The notes under the pieces were generated by a model that made no database searches, was not told where the DNA came from, and was given only the letters and a program-made list of their open reading frames with translations. From Microbacterium nanhaiense (GTDB taxonomy: Bacteria > Actinomycetota > Actinomycetes > Actinomycetales > Microbacteriaceae): a stretch of DNA of 64,000 nucleotides. The position numbers were made by a program, and so were the translations under genes. The stretch is taken from positions 1-64,000 of the forward strand of contig NZ_BMMQ01000001.1 of assembly GCF_014646015.1 (NCBI RefSeq). The letters are read 5' to 3'. Each line of letters opens with the position of its first letter. The stretch's first letter is position 1. This document shows, piece after piece, positions 1-8,440 of the stretch.

Positions 1-81
1 GACCTCCCGGACGCCGTCGGCATCAACGGCTCCATCACGGCCCACACCTCGTCAGAGATCTCCTGTCGCGTCACCGCTTAA
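1..81 (+). CDS. C-terminal end of an unidentified protein (partial)
   Basis: An open frame enters from the left edge and ends at a TAA (79-81), encoding 26 residues. Almost every codon ends in G or C, as in the genes that follow, so this looks like the tail of a real gene and not chance. The fragment is too short to assign to a family. It faces the alditol oxidase gene, and the gap between them holds palindromic sequence. Confidence 0.5.
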   Translation, partial: DLPDAVGINGSITAHTSSEISCRVTA

Positions 82-156
82 GACTCACCGAGCCGGGAGC
101 GAAACCTCTTGATCAACACGGCCTAGCGCGCCCACCCGCCCCGCGCCTACCCGCCC

Positions 157-237
157 CGCGAGATCGCATCGTTCTCGCGAGATCGCATCGAATTCGGTGC
201 GCTCTCGCGAAAAGCGTGAGATCTCGCGGGCGGGGGA
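157..237. repeat. Short palindromic repeat cluster between convergent genes
   Basis: A 15-bp direct repeat (CGCGAGATCGCATCG) occurs at 157-171 and 176-190. It is followed by related CTCGCGA and GATCTCGCGGGCGGGG segments; the last is nearly the reverse complement of CCGCCCCGCGAGATC at about 151-165. The cluster fills the gap between the rightward partial gene and the leftward oxidase and could act as a bidirectional terminator. It belongs with the other locus-specific palindromes in this window. Confidence 0.6.
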
Positions 238-243
238 GACGCG

Positions 244-1482
244 TCAGGTGCCGAGCACGCGCCTCAGGTGCGCGTTGTCGAACTTGCGCGCCGGATCCAT
301 TCGCTCGCGCAGCGCGAGGAAGTCCGGCATCCGCGGGTAGAGCGGCCGGATGCGATCGGCGGTCATGGCGTGCACCTTGCCCCAGTGGGTGCGCGCGGCG
401 AAGGGCGCGAGCGCCGCCTCGATGCGCGGGATGAGGGCGTGCACCTCGGCGGGCAGATTGCGCCAGGTGAAGTGGATCCCGAGCGATGCGCGCCCGTGCG
501 CCATGCTCAGCCACAGCTCGTCGGCGGCCGTCGTACGCAGCTCGGTCGTGATGAGGCAGGGCGCGATGTCGGCGGCGAGCTCGCGCACGGCCGCGATCGC
601 GGCGGATCCGTGTGCCCGGTCGACGAAGTACTCACTCTGGATCTCGTCACCGTTCGACGGCACACGGTCGAGGCGGAAGTGCGGCAGCCGCTCCAGCCAC
701 GGCCCGGGGGCGCCGCCCTGCGGGGTGCGGTTGTCGAGCGGCTCCGGCGGCGCCGGCCGCGCCGCGCGCACACCGAACAGCTCCTCGGGCGCGCCGTCGT
801 CGATCCGCGACTTCACGAGCACGCGGGCGAGCGCGGGCTCGTCCCAGATCGTGAATACGCTCACGCTGTAGCCGCAGCCGGTGAGCTCGCCGAGATGCTC
901 CAGCACGGCCTCCCACGGCACCGCGTGGAACACGTCCTGCCTCATATCGAACGCCGGAACGACGTCGAGCGTCACGCGCGCCGCGACGCCGAGCGCGCCG
1001 AGCGACACGACGGAGCCCTCGAAACCCTCATCGCCGCGCGCGATGCGCCGAATCTCGCCACCCGCGGTGATGAGCTCGATCGCCGCGATCGACGTCGCGA
1101 GCACGCCGTTGCGGTCTCCGGATCCGTGGGTCGCGGTCGCGTTCGCGCCGCCGATCGAGATGTGGGGGAGCGAGCCCATGTTCTTCAGGGCCCAGCCGCG
1201 CTCGTGCAGCCAGGCGGCGAGGACGCCGTAGCGGGTGCCGGTGCCGACGGTCACCTCGGCACGGCGCTCGTCGAGCTCGAAGCCGGGATCGATCTCGAGC
1301 ATCGAGATGAGCGTCTCACCGTCGGCGAGATCGTTGAACGAGTGGCGCGTGCCGAAGGCGCGGATCCGCTCGTGCGACGCGACGAGCTCGGCGGCCTCGT
1401 CGATCGTTCGGGGGACCACGAGACCCGCCGCCCGGAAGGTGTGGGTCCCGGCCCACGTGGCGCCGACGTCGACCGCGCTCAT
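244..1482 (-). CDS. Alditol (xylitol/sorbitol) oxidase, FAD-dependent
   Basis: Member of the VAO flavoprotein family with a C-terminal ALO domain, 412 residues, close to the 418 of Streptomyces AldO. The AldO pattern is recognisable throughout: GTRHSFND near residue 47, whose His is the expected covalent FAD attachment site, SLPHIS, THGSGDRNG, a LGALGV stretch and a C-terminal HWGK. AldO-type enzymes oxidise the terminal hydroxyl of sugar alcohols and release hydrogen peroxide in the cytoplasm. The ATG at 1482 is chosen because AGGAGGA lies just before it; an ATG six codons upstream has no such site. It lies 79 bp downstream of a co-oriented Gfo/Idh/MocA dehydrogenase, which suggests a shared polyol or sugar role. 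The exact substrate is not visible. Confidence 0.85.
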   Translation of the reverse strand: MSAVDVGATWAGTHTFRAAGLVVPRTIDEAAELVASHERIRAFGTRHSFNDLADGETLISMLEIDPGFELDERRAEVTVGTGTRYGVLAAWLHERGWALKNMGSLPHISIGGANATATHGSGDRNGVLATSIAAIELITAGGEIRRIARGDEGFEGSVVSLGALGVAARVTLDVVPAFDMRQDVFHAVPWEAVLEHLGELTGCGYSVSVFTIWDEPALARVLVKSRIDDGAPEELFGVRAARPAPPEPLDNRTPQGGAPGPWLERLPHFRLDRVPSNGDEIQSEYFVDRAHGSAAIAAVRELAADIAPCLITTELRTTAADELWLSMAHGRASLGIHFTWRNLPAEVHALIPRIEAALAPFAARTHWGKVHAMTADRIRPLYPRMPDFLALRERMDPARKFDNAHLRRVLGT

Positions 1483-1561
1483 GCGTCCTCCTGCATACAT
1501 CGTTGGATAGACACGAGCGTAGCGGCCGGCGCCGCGCGAACCTCCCCGCCCCGCGGAGCGC

Positions 1562-2884
1562 TCAGCCGAGCAGCTTCACGCCGAGCTCGCCCGTGCGCAC
1601 CGGAAGCCCGGTGTCGAGGGAGATGTTGCCGGCGATGCCGACCGCGATCGACCGCACGCCGTCGCTCCAGTCGGCCGGGCGTCCCAGCGGGTCGGCGTCG
1701 GGGCCGACGAACAGGTCGCGGAGAAGGAGCGCGTCACCGCCGCCGTGACCACCGGGCCCCGAGACGATGTCGATCTCGACGGGTTCCTCCCAGTGCCGCT
1801 GCAGGATGAGCCGGTCGGCGACGGGGCGCAGCGAGTCGGCTTCGACGGCCGAATAGCTGGGGTCGAGCACGGGGTGCAGCCCTTCCGTCTCGGCGAGCGA
1901 GCCGCGTTCGACGACGTCCAGTTCCACGCGGCCCTCGGTGCCGTTCACAGCGACGCGATAGCCCTCCCACGGCGAGTGCGCGTTGAGCGAGTAGCTGAGC
2001 GTCGCGCCCGAGGCGTAGTCGACGATGAGCGCGAGGTTGTCCTCGATCGTGATGCCGTCCGTGAACACATCGCGGTCGCGGATGTAGCCGTCCTCGTTCT
2101 CGGCATCGAGGTACAGCGCCTCGAGGCGCGGGTCGTCGCGGAGGTCGAGGTCGAACGGGTCGTGGCTGCCCTCGTGAGTGCCGCGCTCGGGGCGCCGCGC
2201 GAGGCCGCGCTCGGCCGCGTTGGCGGATCCGTAGAAGCGCAGACCACCCGACGCGAAGACGCGGCGGGGTTCGGATCCGATCCACCAGTTGACGAGATCG
2301 AAGTGGTGGCTCGACTTGTGCACGAGCAGGCCGCCGGCGTTGCGCTTGTCGCGGTGCCAGCGCCGGAAGTAGTCGGCGCCGTGCTTGGTGTCGAGCATCC
2401 ACGAGAAATCGATCGAGGTGACCTTGCCGATCCGGCCCGAGCGGATCACCTCGCGGAGCGCCGAGTTTCGCGGCGAGTACCGGTAGTTGAAGGTGACCAC
2501 GACGTTGCGACCCGTGCGCTCGACGGCGTCTTCAATGCGCGCGGCCGACCCGGCGTCGATCGTGAGGGGCTTCTCGACCATCACGTCGACGCCGGCCTCG
2601 AGCGAGCGCACGATGAGCTCGGCGTGGGTGTCGTCGCGCGAACAGATGATGACGCGGTCGATGCGCTCGTCACGGATCAACTTCTCGAGGTCGTCGGGGC
2701 CCCAGACGCTGGGGGCCGGTGCGCCCGCCGCGGTGATGCGTTCGACGTAGTACGCCGCCCGCGCGGTGTTCGGATCGCAGAGCGCCACGAGCTCGGCGAT
2801 GTCGCGGTACGTGTCGGTGATCGCGTCGACGTACATTTCGGCGCGGTGTCCGGTACCGACGAGGGCGTAGCGAGTTTTCGTCAT
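1562..2884 (-). CDS. Gfo/Idh/MocA-family sugar dehydrogenase
   Basis: A 440-residue NAD(P)-dependent oxidoreductase. The N-terminus has the Rossmann signature (ALVGTGHRAEMY), followed by the EKPLT motif typical of the family, whose Lys is catalytic, and a C-terminal alpha/beta substrate domain. Start ATG at 2884 has GAGGAAGAGA about 8 nt upstream; an in-frame codon six residues further out lacks one. A palindromic LacI-type site (2905-2920) lies 20 bp in front, so the gene is probably repressed in the absence of a sugar inducer. The oxidase downstream may be co-transcribed. Substrate unknown; the family covers inositols, pseudo-disaccharides and many sugars. Confidence 0.85.
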   Translation of the reverse strand: MTKTRYALVGTGHRAEMYVDAITDTYRDIAELVALCDPNTARAAYYVERITAAGAPAPSVWGPDDLEKLIRDERIDRVIICSRDDTHAELIVRSLEAGVDVMVEKPLTIDAGSAARIEDAVERTGRNVVVTFNYRYSPRNSALREVIRSGRIGKVTSIDFSWMLDTKHGADYFRRWHRDKRNAGGLLVHKSSHHFDLVNWWIGSEPRRVFASGGLRFYGSANAAERGLARRPERGTHEGSHDPFDLDLRDDPRLEALYLDAENEDGYIRDRDVFTDGITIEDNLALIVDYASGATLSYSLNAHSPWEGYRVAVNGTEGRVELDVVERGSLAETEGLHPVLDPSYSAVEADSLRPVADRLILQRHWEEPVEIDIVSGPGGHGGGDALLLRDLFVGPDADPLGRPADWSDGVRSIAVGIAGNISLDTGLPVRTGELGVKLLG

Positions 2885-2904
2885 TGATCTCTTCCTCAGC
2901 ACTG

Positions 2905-2920
2905 ATGAGAACGTTCACAT
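2905..2920. promoter_or_regulatory. LacI-type operator
   Basis: ATGAGAACGTTCACAT is a 16-bp inverted repeat centred on ACGT with one mismatched base pair per arm, the usual form of LacI/GalR operators. It sits 20 bp upstream of the dehydrogenase ATG (minus strand). No cognate regulator lies next to it. Confidence 0.6.
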
Positions 2921-2967
2921 TAGCAGATCGCGGCTCGACCCGACGCGCCGCGAGGGATGCCGGGTAC

Positions 2968-4251
2968 TCAGCGATTCGCCGGTGCCCAGGGATGCGCCGC
3001 GAGTGCGCGGAACAGCCCCGCACGCCACACGGCCCAGTCGTGGCCTCCGACGGCGGGCTCGAGTTCGACGCGCCTGCCCTCGGCGCGGGCGTCGCCCGCG
3101 AGACGCCGCGCCAGGGCGTCGGCCTCGGAGAGCATGTCGCCCTCGAAGGTACCGACCTGCAACCGGATCGAGCGCCACTGCGCGGCGAGCAGCGCACCTG
3201 CGACATCGAAGCGCCACAGCGACGGAGACTGCGCGATCGTGTGCCCGACGGTGCCCTCCGAGAGGGCGACCGTCCAGAGCGCGGCGATTCCGCCGAGACT
3301 CTGGCCGGACACGATGACGTCGTCGCCTCGATCGCTCACGGGCCAATCGCGGCGTACCCGGGGGATCAACTCGTCGAGCACGACGTCGACCTGACCGCGG
3401 GGCGTCCCGAGGCGTTCCCAGCGCCGGGACGTGTCGTGCGCGTCGAGCATGGCCACGTGCATCGGCGGCAGGATCCCCGCGGCGATGGCGGCATCCATCC
3501 GCTCGGGAAGCTCCCGGCGCCACACGTCGCCGTCGAAGAGCACCAGGAGGGGCGTGCCCCGATGCTCGCCCGCCGGCGAGTAGACCCACGCCCGTTCGTC
3601 TCCGGGCAGATCGAGCACGCTCGTCGTGCCGCGAGCGGGATCCGCGGCGGCGTTCGCGAGCGGATCCGGGGCCGCGCTCGGGCCGGCCGCAACCGAGGAG
3701 ACCCTGCCGCCGCTTCCGCAGACCGTCGTCGGACAGCGGTCATCGGGCGCGCTCTCCGCCATCGCCGCGAGGATCACGGGGCGCCGACCGGCCGCCGTGC
3801 GCCAGGCGGGTTCCGCGTCGTCGACATGCACCGCGATCCGGTACGAGGCTCGAAGCGCCGACGGTAGGAGCAGGCAGATCGTCCAGAGGTCGGAGCCGTC
3901 GAGCCGGGTGAACTCCGCCCGGGACACGTCGGCGTGGTCGAAGACGGGGTTGGTCCACAGCAGGACCGCACGTGCATGGGGAGCGGAGACCACCCAGCTG
4001 CACCGCGCCTGCGCCGGATCCGCCGGGTCCGGCTCGATGTGCGGGTTGGGCCGGGCGAGGGCCTCCGCGCGCAGCGCCTCGCGGAGATCGCGGTCGCGCC
4101 ATGCCCGCTCGAGGGCGCCCTCGACGCGTTCCATCCGGGGTTCGTCGGCGCGCGGAGCGGGGCGGCGCTCGCGGTGCACGGTGCCGAGCCGGTCCTCGTA
4201 CACGGCGAGCTCTCGTCCGTCTCCGGGGAAGCGCGGGGCGGAGGCCATCAT
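2968..4251 (-). CDS. Cytoplasmic enterochelin-esterase-like ferric siderophore hydrolase
   Basis: A 427-residue protein with the two-part layout of Fes-type esterases: an N-terminal Ig-like domain (about 1-170; a PxFDHAD segment near 125) and a C-terminal alpha/beta hydrolase with GQSLGG, nucleophile Ser318, and a late GGHDW carrying the expected catalytic His. No signal peptide is seen, so it should act in the cytoplasm, hydrolysing imported ferric siderophore to free iron. Its ATG (4251) overlaps the TGA of the upstream ATPase gene by 4 nt (ATGA), making it the last gene of the iron-uptake operon. A proline/alanine-rich linker (about 195-225) separates the domains. It could act on a non-catecholate ester siderophore. 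Confidence 0.8.
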   Translation of the reverse strand: MMASAPRFPGDGRELAVYEDRLGTVHRERRPAPRADEPRMERVEGALERAWRDRDLREALRAEALARPNPHIEPDPADPAQARCSWVVSAPHARAVLLWTNPVFDHADVSRAEFTRLDGSDLWTICLLLPSALRASYRIAVHVDDAEPAWRTAAGRRPVILAAMAESAPDDRCPTTVCGSGGRVSSVAAGPSAAPDPLANAAADPARGTTSVLDLPGDERAWVYSPAGEHRGTPLLVLFDGDVWRRELPERMDAAIAAGILPPMHVAMLDAHDTSRRWERLGTPRGQVDVVLDELIPRVRRDWPVSDRGDDVIVSGQSLGGIAALWTVALSEGTVGHTIAQSPSLWRFDVAGALLAAQWRSIRLQVGTFEGDMLSEADALARRLAGDARAEGRRVELEPAVGGHDWAVWRAGLFRALAAHPWAPANR

Positions 4252-5087
4252 CGGGCCCTCAGCGCCGCCGCGCCGTCGAGGTCGCCCTCGGGCGTGCGCG
4301 GATCCATCGGCACGACCATCGGCGTGCCCGTCACCGGGTCGGGCATCACGATCGAACGCAGGCCGAAGACCTCCTCCACGAGCGCCGACGTGAGCACGTC
4401 CCGCGGGTCGCCGGCCGCCATCACGGTGCCGGACTTCATCACGACCAGGTGCGAGGCGTAGCGGGCCGCCTGATTCAGGTCGTGCAGCACCGTCACGATC
4501 GTCTTGCCCTCGTCGTGCAGGCCGCGCAGCAGCTCCATGAGCTCGTACTGGTGAGCGATGTCGAGGAACGTCGTCGGCTCGTCGAGCAGCATGAAGGGAG
4601 TCTGCTGCGCGAGGAGCATCGCGATCCACACCCGTTGGCGCTGCCCTCCGGAGAGCTCGTCGACGAGGCGTCCCGAGAGCTCCTCGAGCCGGGTCGCCGC
4701 GAGCGCTCCGTGGACGGCCTGCTCGTCGGAGGCACGCCACTGTTGGATCAGCGACTGATACGGCGACCGGCCGCGAGCCACGAGGTCGGCCGCGCGGATC
4801 CCGTCGGGGGCGAGCGAGGTCTGGGGCAGCAGTCCGATCCTCCGGGCGAGAACCTTGGTCGGGACCTCGTGGATCGACTTCCCCTCGAGCAGGATGCGTC
4901 CCGCCGACGGCTTCAGCACCCGGGCGAACGCGCGCAGCAGCGTCGACTTCCCGCAGCCGTTCGGCCCGATGATCGCGGTGAAGGATCCGTCGGGAACGCC
5001 GACGGTGAGGTCCTCCGCGATCGTCGCGCGGTCGTATCCGATCGTGACCGACTCGGCGCGGAGCGGGGCGGGTTCTGACGTGTTCAA
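4248..5087 (-). CDS. Iron-siderophore ABC transporter, ATP-binding protein
   Basis: A 279-residue FecE/FepC-type ATPase that energises ferric siderophore import. Walker A GPNGCGKST lies near residue 40, the signature LSGGQ near 142, Walker B FMLLDEPT and the switch His (VLHD) follow. The start is a TTG at 5087: it overlaps the preceding permease stop by 4 nt (TTGA) and has AGGAG about 8 nt upstream. The C-terminal 25 residues extend past the usual fold with a proline-rich stretch. It overlaps the esterase start downstream, so all four proteins should be made in coupled fashion. Confidence 0.9.
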   Translation of the reverse strand: MNTSEPAPLRAESVTIGYDRATIAEDLTVGVPDGSFTAIIGPNGCGKSTLLRAFARVLKPSAGRILLEGKSIHEVPTKVLARRIGLLPQTSLAPDGIRAADLVARGRSPYQSLIQQWRASDEQAVHGALAATRLEELSGRLVDELSGGQRQRVWIAMLLAQQTPFMLLDEPTTFLDIAHQYELMELLRGLHDEGKTIVTVLHDLNQAARYASHLVVMKSGTVMAAGDPRDVLTSALVEEVFGLRSIVMPDPVTGTPMVVPMDPRTPEGDLDGAAALRAR

Positions 5088-6163
5088 CGGGCTGCTCCTG
5101 AGCGGCTGCGGGATTCGCGGATGAGAAGGACGATGAGATAGATGCCGCCGATGCAGACCGTGATCAGCCCGACCGGCACCGGGCGGAACGCGATCGCGAG
5201 GACGTGCGAGAGAAGGTGCGCGGCGCTCAGCAGGGCGGATCCCATCGCGGCGGCGGCGAGGACGCTCACGCCGGGAGATCCCGTCAGGCGCCGAGCGAGC
5301 TGCGGCGCGGCGAGGGCGATGAAGCCGATCGGACCGGCCGCGGCTGTCACGAGGGCCGTGGTCGCGACGCCCGCGACGAGCAGCGCCGCGCGCGCGGCGC
5401 CGACGCGCGTGCCGTGCGAGACGGCCATGTCGTCGCCGAGTTCCATCGAACGCAGCGACGGTGCGAGGAGGATCGTGGTGGCGATGACCGCGAGGGAGAT
5501 CGCGATCACGGGCACGAGCGTCGACCAGGTCACACGACTGAGCGAGCCGGCTCCCCAGAACCCCACCTGCATCGCGTCGTCGAGGTCGGCGCGGGTGATG
5601 AGGTAGCTGTTGACGGAGCCGAGCGTCGCGGACACCGCGATTCCGACGACGATCAGGCGGAAGCCCTGCATCCCGCGTCGGTACGCGAACAGGTACACCA
5701 CGAGGGCGGTGATCAGGCCGCCTCCGATCGCGGCCGCGGCGATCGACCACGCATGCTGAGAGCCCACCGCAAGCATCACGACCACCACGGCCGTGTAGGC
5801 ACCCGCGTCGAAGCCGATCACGTCGGGCGAACCCAGCGGATTCCGCGTGAGCGACTGGAAGATCGCGCCGCCGATGCCGAGCAGCGCGCCGAAGAGCACG
5901 GCGGAGACGGCCACGGGCAGACGCCACTGGATCACCACCATGCTGACGAACTCCTCGGCCCGACCCGACATCGCGCTCGTCACGTCCTGAAGGGAGAGGG
6001 GATAGTCGCCGAGGAACAGGGCGACGAACGCGAAGCCCACGGCGAGGGCGAAGAGAGCGGCGCTGACGACCGCGGTGCGCAGGGCGATCCGCGAGGACGA
6101 GAACCCGGTGCGCGCGCGCAGCACGCGGTAGCCGAAGTCGATGATCCCGGGGGAGACCGTCAT
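5084..6163 (-). CDS. Iron-siderophore ABC transporter, second permease
   Basis: A 359-residue FecCD-family inner-membrane protein with about nine hydrophobic segments. It has the family hallmark GALLGIGGAIFQSLTRNPL near the third helix and the GPIGFIALAAPQLARRLTG segment, which holds the ATPase-contacting turn. It pairs with the first permease to form the channel. The ATG at 6163 overlaps the C-terminal stop of the first permease by 4 nt (ATGA), provided that the frameshift in that gene is corrected. The start context (GGCGAGCGGACT before ATG) is not a strong ribosome site, consistent with coupling. Confidence 0.9.
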   Translation of the reverse strand: MTVSPGIIDFGYRVLRARTGFSSSRIALRTAVVSAALFALAVGFAFVALFLGDYPLSLQDVTSAMSGRAEEFVSMVVIQWRLPVAVSAVLFGALLGIGGAIFQSLTRNPLGSPDVIGFDAGAYTAVVVVMLAVGSQHAWSIAAAAIGGGLITALVVYLFAYRRGMQGFRLIVVGIAVSATLGSVNSYLITRADLDDAMQVGFWGAGSLSRVTWSTLVPVIAISLAVIATTILLAPSLRSMELGDDMAVSHGTRVGAARAALLVAGVATTALVTAAAGPIGFIALAAPQLARRLTGSPGVSVLAAAAMGSALLSAAHLLSHVLAIAFRPVPVGLITVCIGGIYLIVLLIRESRSRSGAAR

Positions 6164-7198
6164 AGTCCGCTCGCCTTCCGACGGCGCACGAGCGCGATGA
6201 GCACGGGTGCCCCGATGACCGCGGTGACGATGCCGACCTCGATCTCGCCGGGGCGCACCACGATCCGTCCGACGACGTCGGAGACGAGGAGCAGCGAGGG
6301 CGCTGCCGATGATGATCCGGCGCTGGTCCGGACCCGTCATCCATCGCACGACGTGCGGCACCATGAGCCCGACGAAGCCGATACCGCCCGTGAGCGCCGT
6401 CGCCCCGCCCGCGAGCAGGGTGATCGCGAGCACGCCGAGCACGCGCGTACGCATCACGCTCGTGCCGAGCGACGCGGCCAGATCGTCGCCGAGGGCGACG
6501 GCGTTGAGAGACCCGGCCAGGCCGACGGCGAGGGCGAGCCCGAGGAGGAGGAACGGCAGAACCGTCATCACGTCGTCCACGCGCACGCGCGCGATGGATC
6601 CGACGCCCCACGCCCTGATCGACTCGAACGTCGTCTCGTCGATCAGGGTGAGGAAGGTCGACAGCCCGCCGAGCACCGCGCTGAGGGCAACTCCCGCGAG
6701 AACCATCGTGACGGGGGAGGTGCTGCGGCCGAGGGAACCGATGACGTAGACGAGCACCGTCGCGCCCGCCGCGCCGAGGAAGGCCCACCAGATATAGCCG
6801 GTCATGCCGGACAACCCGAACAGCCCCACGCCGATCGTGACGGCGAAGCCCGCGCCGGCGTTGACCCCGAGGATCCCAGGGTCGGCCAGCGGATTTCGGG
6901 TGAGCGCCTGGATGAGGGCGCCGGCGACGCCGAGTGCCATGCCGATCGCGATCCCGAGCAGCGTGCGCGGCATGCGCTCGGTCCAGACGATGATGGATGC
7001 CTCGCTCGCGTCGGGATTGACGAGGCCCTTCCAGACCTGGCCGACCGACAACGGGTTCGCTCCGACGGCCAGGCTAAGGAGGAACGACAGCAGGAGCGCG
7101 GTGAGGAGGAGACCCCAGACCGCGCTGCGGCGCGGTACCGACGCGTCGGACACCCCTTCGGTACGCGGAGTACCGGAGCTCAGTGCCGTGGAATGCAT
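6160..7198 (-). pseudogene. Iron-siderophore ABC transporter, first permease (frameshifted near 6300)
   Basis: A FecCD-family permease reads cleanly from ATG 7198 through GVAGALIQALTRNPLADPG and GGIGFVGLMVPHVVRWMTG to about base 6300. There the frame changes. In the entered frame the translation becomes arginine-rich and runs without a stop into the second permease. In the +1 frame the expected family ending appears (LLLVSDVVGRIVVRPGEIEV, then a VTAVIGAPV stretch) and stops with TGA at 6160-6162, overlapping the next ATG. Compared with homologues I recall, about four residues are missing at the break, so an 11-nt loss fits. It could be an assembly error or a real lesion. The start lies 10 bp after the binding-protein stop; a GTG 15 codons in is an alternative. 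Confidence 0.75.
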
Positions 7199-7208
7199 CG
7201 CGGAGGGG

Positions 7209-8300
7209 TCACTCCGCGCCGAGAACGTCGGCGAGCGCGGGAGCCATCTGCTCGGCCGCCCACGTCGACGACAGCGGACCGCTTCGCGCCAGGCCCCAGG
7301 AGAGGTTTCCGTCGTACTCAGTACCGTCGATGACGAAGTAACCGTCGACGCTGTGGTTCTCGACGATGACGAGGGCGTCGTTCTTTACCGCGGACAGCGC
7401 CTGGAACAGCGCCGAGTCGGTGAGGTCTGCGTGGTGACCGTCGGAGTTGTCCGAGAAGATGACGACATCGGCGTCGATGGCCGAGAGCATCTCGTTGCTG
7501 ATGACGGCGCGGTATTCGAGCTCGGAGGCGTTGTCGCTCGGCTCGAAGCCCATCCGCGACAGCGTCAGGCCCGCGGGGCTGTCCGGAGTCGAGTGGTACT
7601 GCAGCCCCGACTCGGCGCCGTAGTAGACGACATAGGAGGCGGTCTTGCCGTCGAACTCCGGGTGCTCCGCGCGGAAGTCCGCGAAGAACTCCTCCTCCGT
7701 CTCGAGGGCGCGATCCGCTGCCTCGCTGAGGTCGAGTGCCTCGCCGAGAGCCGTGATCGAGGTCGCCCAGTCGTTCGCCACGGAGGACTCGCCCTCGGAT
7801 GTGGTCGCCGTGCTGAGCACGGGAGCGATGGCGGCGAGCTTGTCGTAATCGGCGCTCACATCTGCTCCGAGGACGACGATGAGGTCGGGATCCGCCGCTG
7901 CGATCTGTTCGACGTTGAAGCCGCCATCGGTGACGCTGAATCGCCCTTCGATCTCCTGATCGAGCTCGCGCTGCACCCAGACGTCCGTCTGGTCCTCGCT
8001 CACGAGAATCGGCGTGACGCCGATCGCGACGAGCGCCTCGACGTCGTCCTGTGAGGGCGTAATCGCGGCGATGCGCTCCGGGCGCTCCTCGAGCGTCGTG
8101 CTACCCCAGGGCGATTCGAGTTCGAGCGGGTAGCTCGTGGAACCCTCCGCGGCGGGGAGCAGGCCGGGGGCCGGCTTGGCCGCGTCCGCGGCTGCGGCGC
8201 TGTCTTCGGGGGTGTCGGACGAGCATCCCGTGAGAACGAGGGCGCCGGCGAGGACGAAGGCGCCGAATGCGCCGATGCGGACGGGGGCGGTGCGGTACAT
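7209..8300 (-). CDS. Iron-siderophore ABC transporter, substrate-binding lipoprotein
   Basis: A 363-residue FepB/FecB-type periplasmic-binding lipoprotein. The signal peptide ends in a lipobox LTGC with Cys26 as the lipidation site; a low-complexity Ala/Asp linker follows. The family core is seen in ERIAAITPSQDDVEALVAIG and AAADPDLIVVLG. The ATG at 8300 has AAGAAG upstream and gives a good signal peptide; an upstream in-frame extension would bury it. It is the first gene of the operon running to 2968, with an iron box between it and the divergent AraC gene. It should deliver ferric siderophore to the two permeases. Confidence 0.9.
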   Translation of the reverse strand: MYRTAPVRIGAFGAFVLAGALVLTGCSSDTPEDSAAAADAAKPAPGLLPAAEGSTSYPLELESPWGSTTLEERPERIAAITPSQDDVEALVAIGVTPILVSEDQTDVWVQRELDQEIEGRFSVTDGGFNVEQIAAADPDLIVVLGADVSADYDKLAAIAPVLSTATTSEGESSVANDWATSITALGEALDLSEAADRALETEEEFFADFRAEHPEFDGKTASYVVYYGAESGLQYHSTPDSPAGLTLSRMGFEPSDNASELEYRAVISNEMLSAIDADVVIFSDNSDGHHADLTDSALFQALSAVKNDALVIVENHSVDGYFVIDGTEYDGNLSWGLARSGPLSSTWAAEQMAPALADVLGAE

Positions 8301-8365
8301 GTGCTTCTTTCGTACGGCGCGCGGACGGATCCGCTCGCTGTTGCGGCAGGGGACAAGTGACCACA

Positions 8366-8384
8366 TTAGGTGAGGGTAACCTTA
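8366..8384. promoter_or_regulatory. DtxR/IdeR iron box
   Basis: TTAGGTGAGGGTAACCTTA matches the 19-bp DtxR/IdeR consensus TTAGGTTAGSCTAACCTAA at all but about three positions and is itself an inverted repeat. It lies 66 bp before the siderophore-binding gene and 57 bp before the divergent AraC gene, so Fe-loaded regulator could shut off both. Confidence 0.85.
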
Positions 8385-8440
8385 GTTAAGGGCGCCGAAT
8401 GCGACAGGCTTCGCTCCGTAAACGACAGGAGTAGGCGAGA

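Noticed and set aside
2925..2955. Terminator after the siderophore operon
   Set aside because: CGCGGC/GCCGCG gives only a short stem with a long loop and no T run, too weak to call.
5084..7198. A single 704-residue fused double permease
   Set aside because: The join consists of about 40 arginine-rich residues, while the proper permease ending and its ATGA overlap exist in another frame. A frameshift explains this better than a natural fusion.
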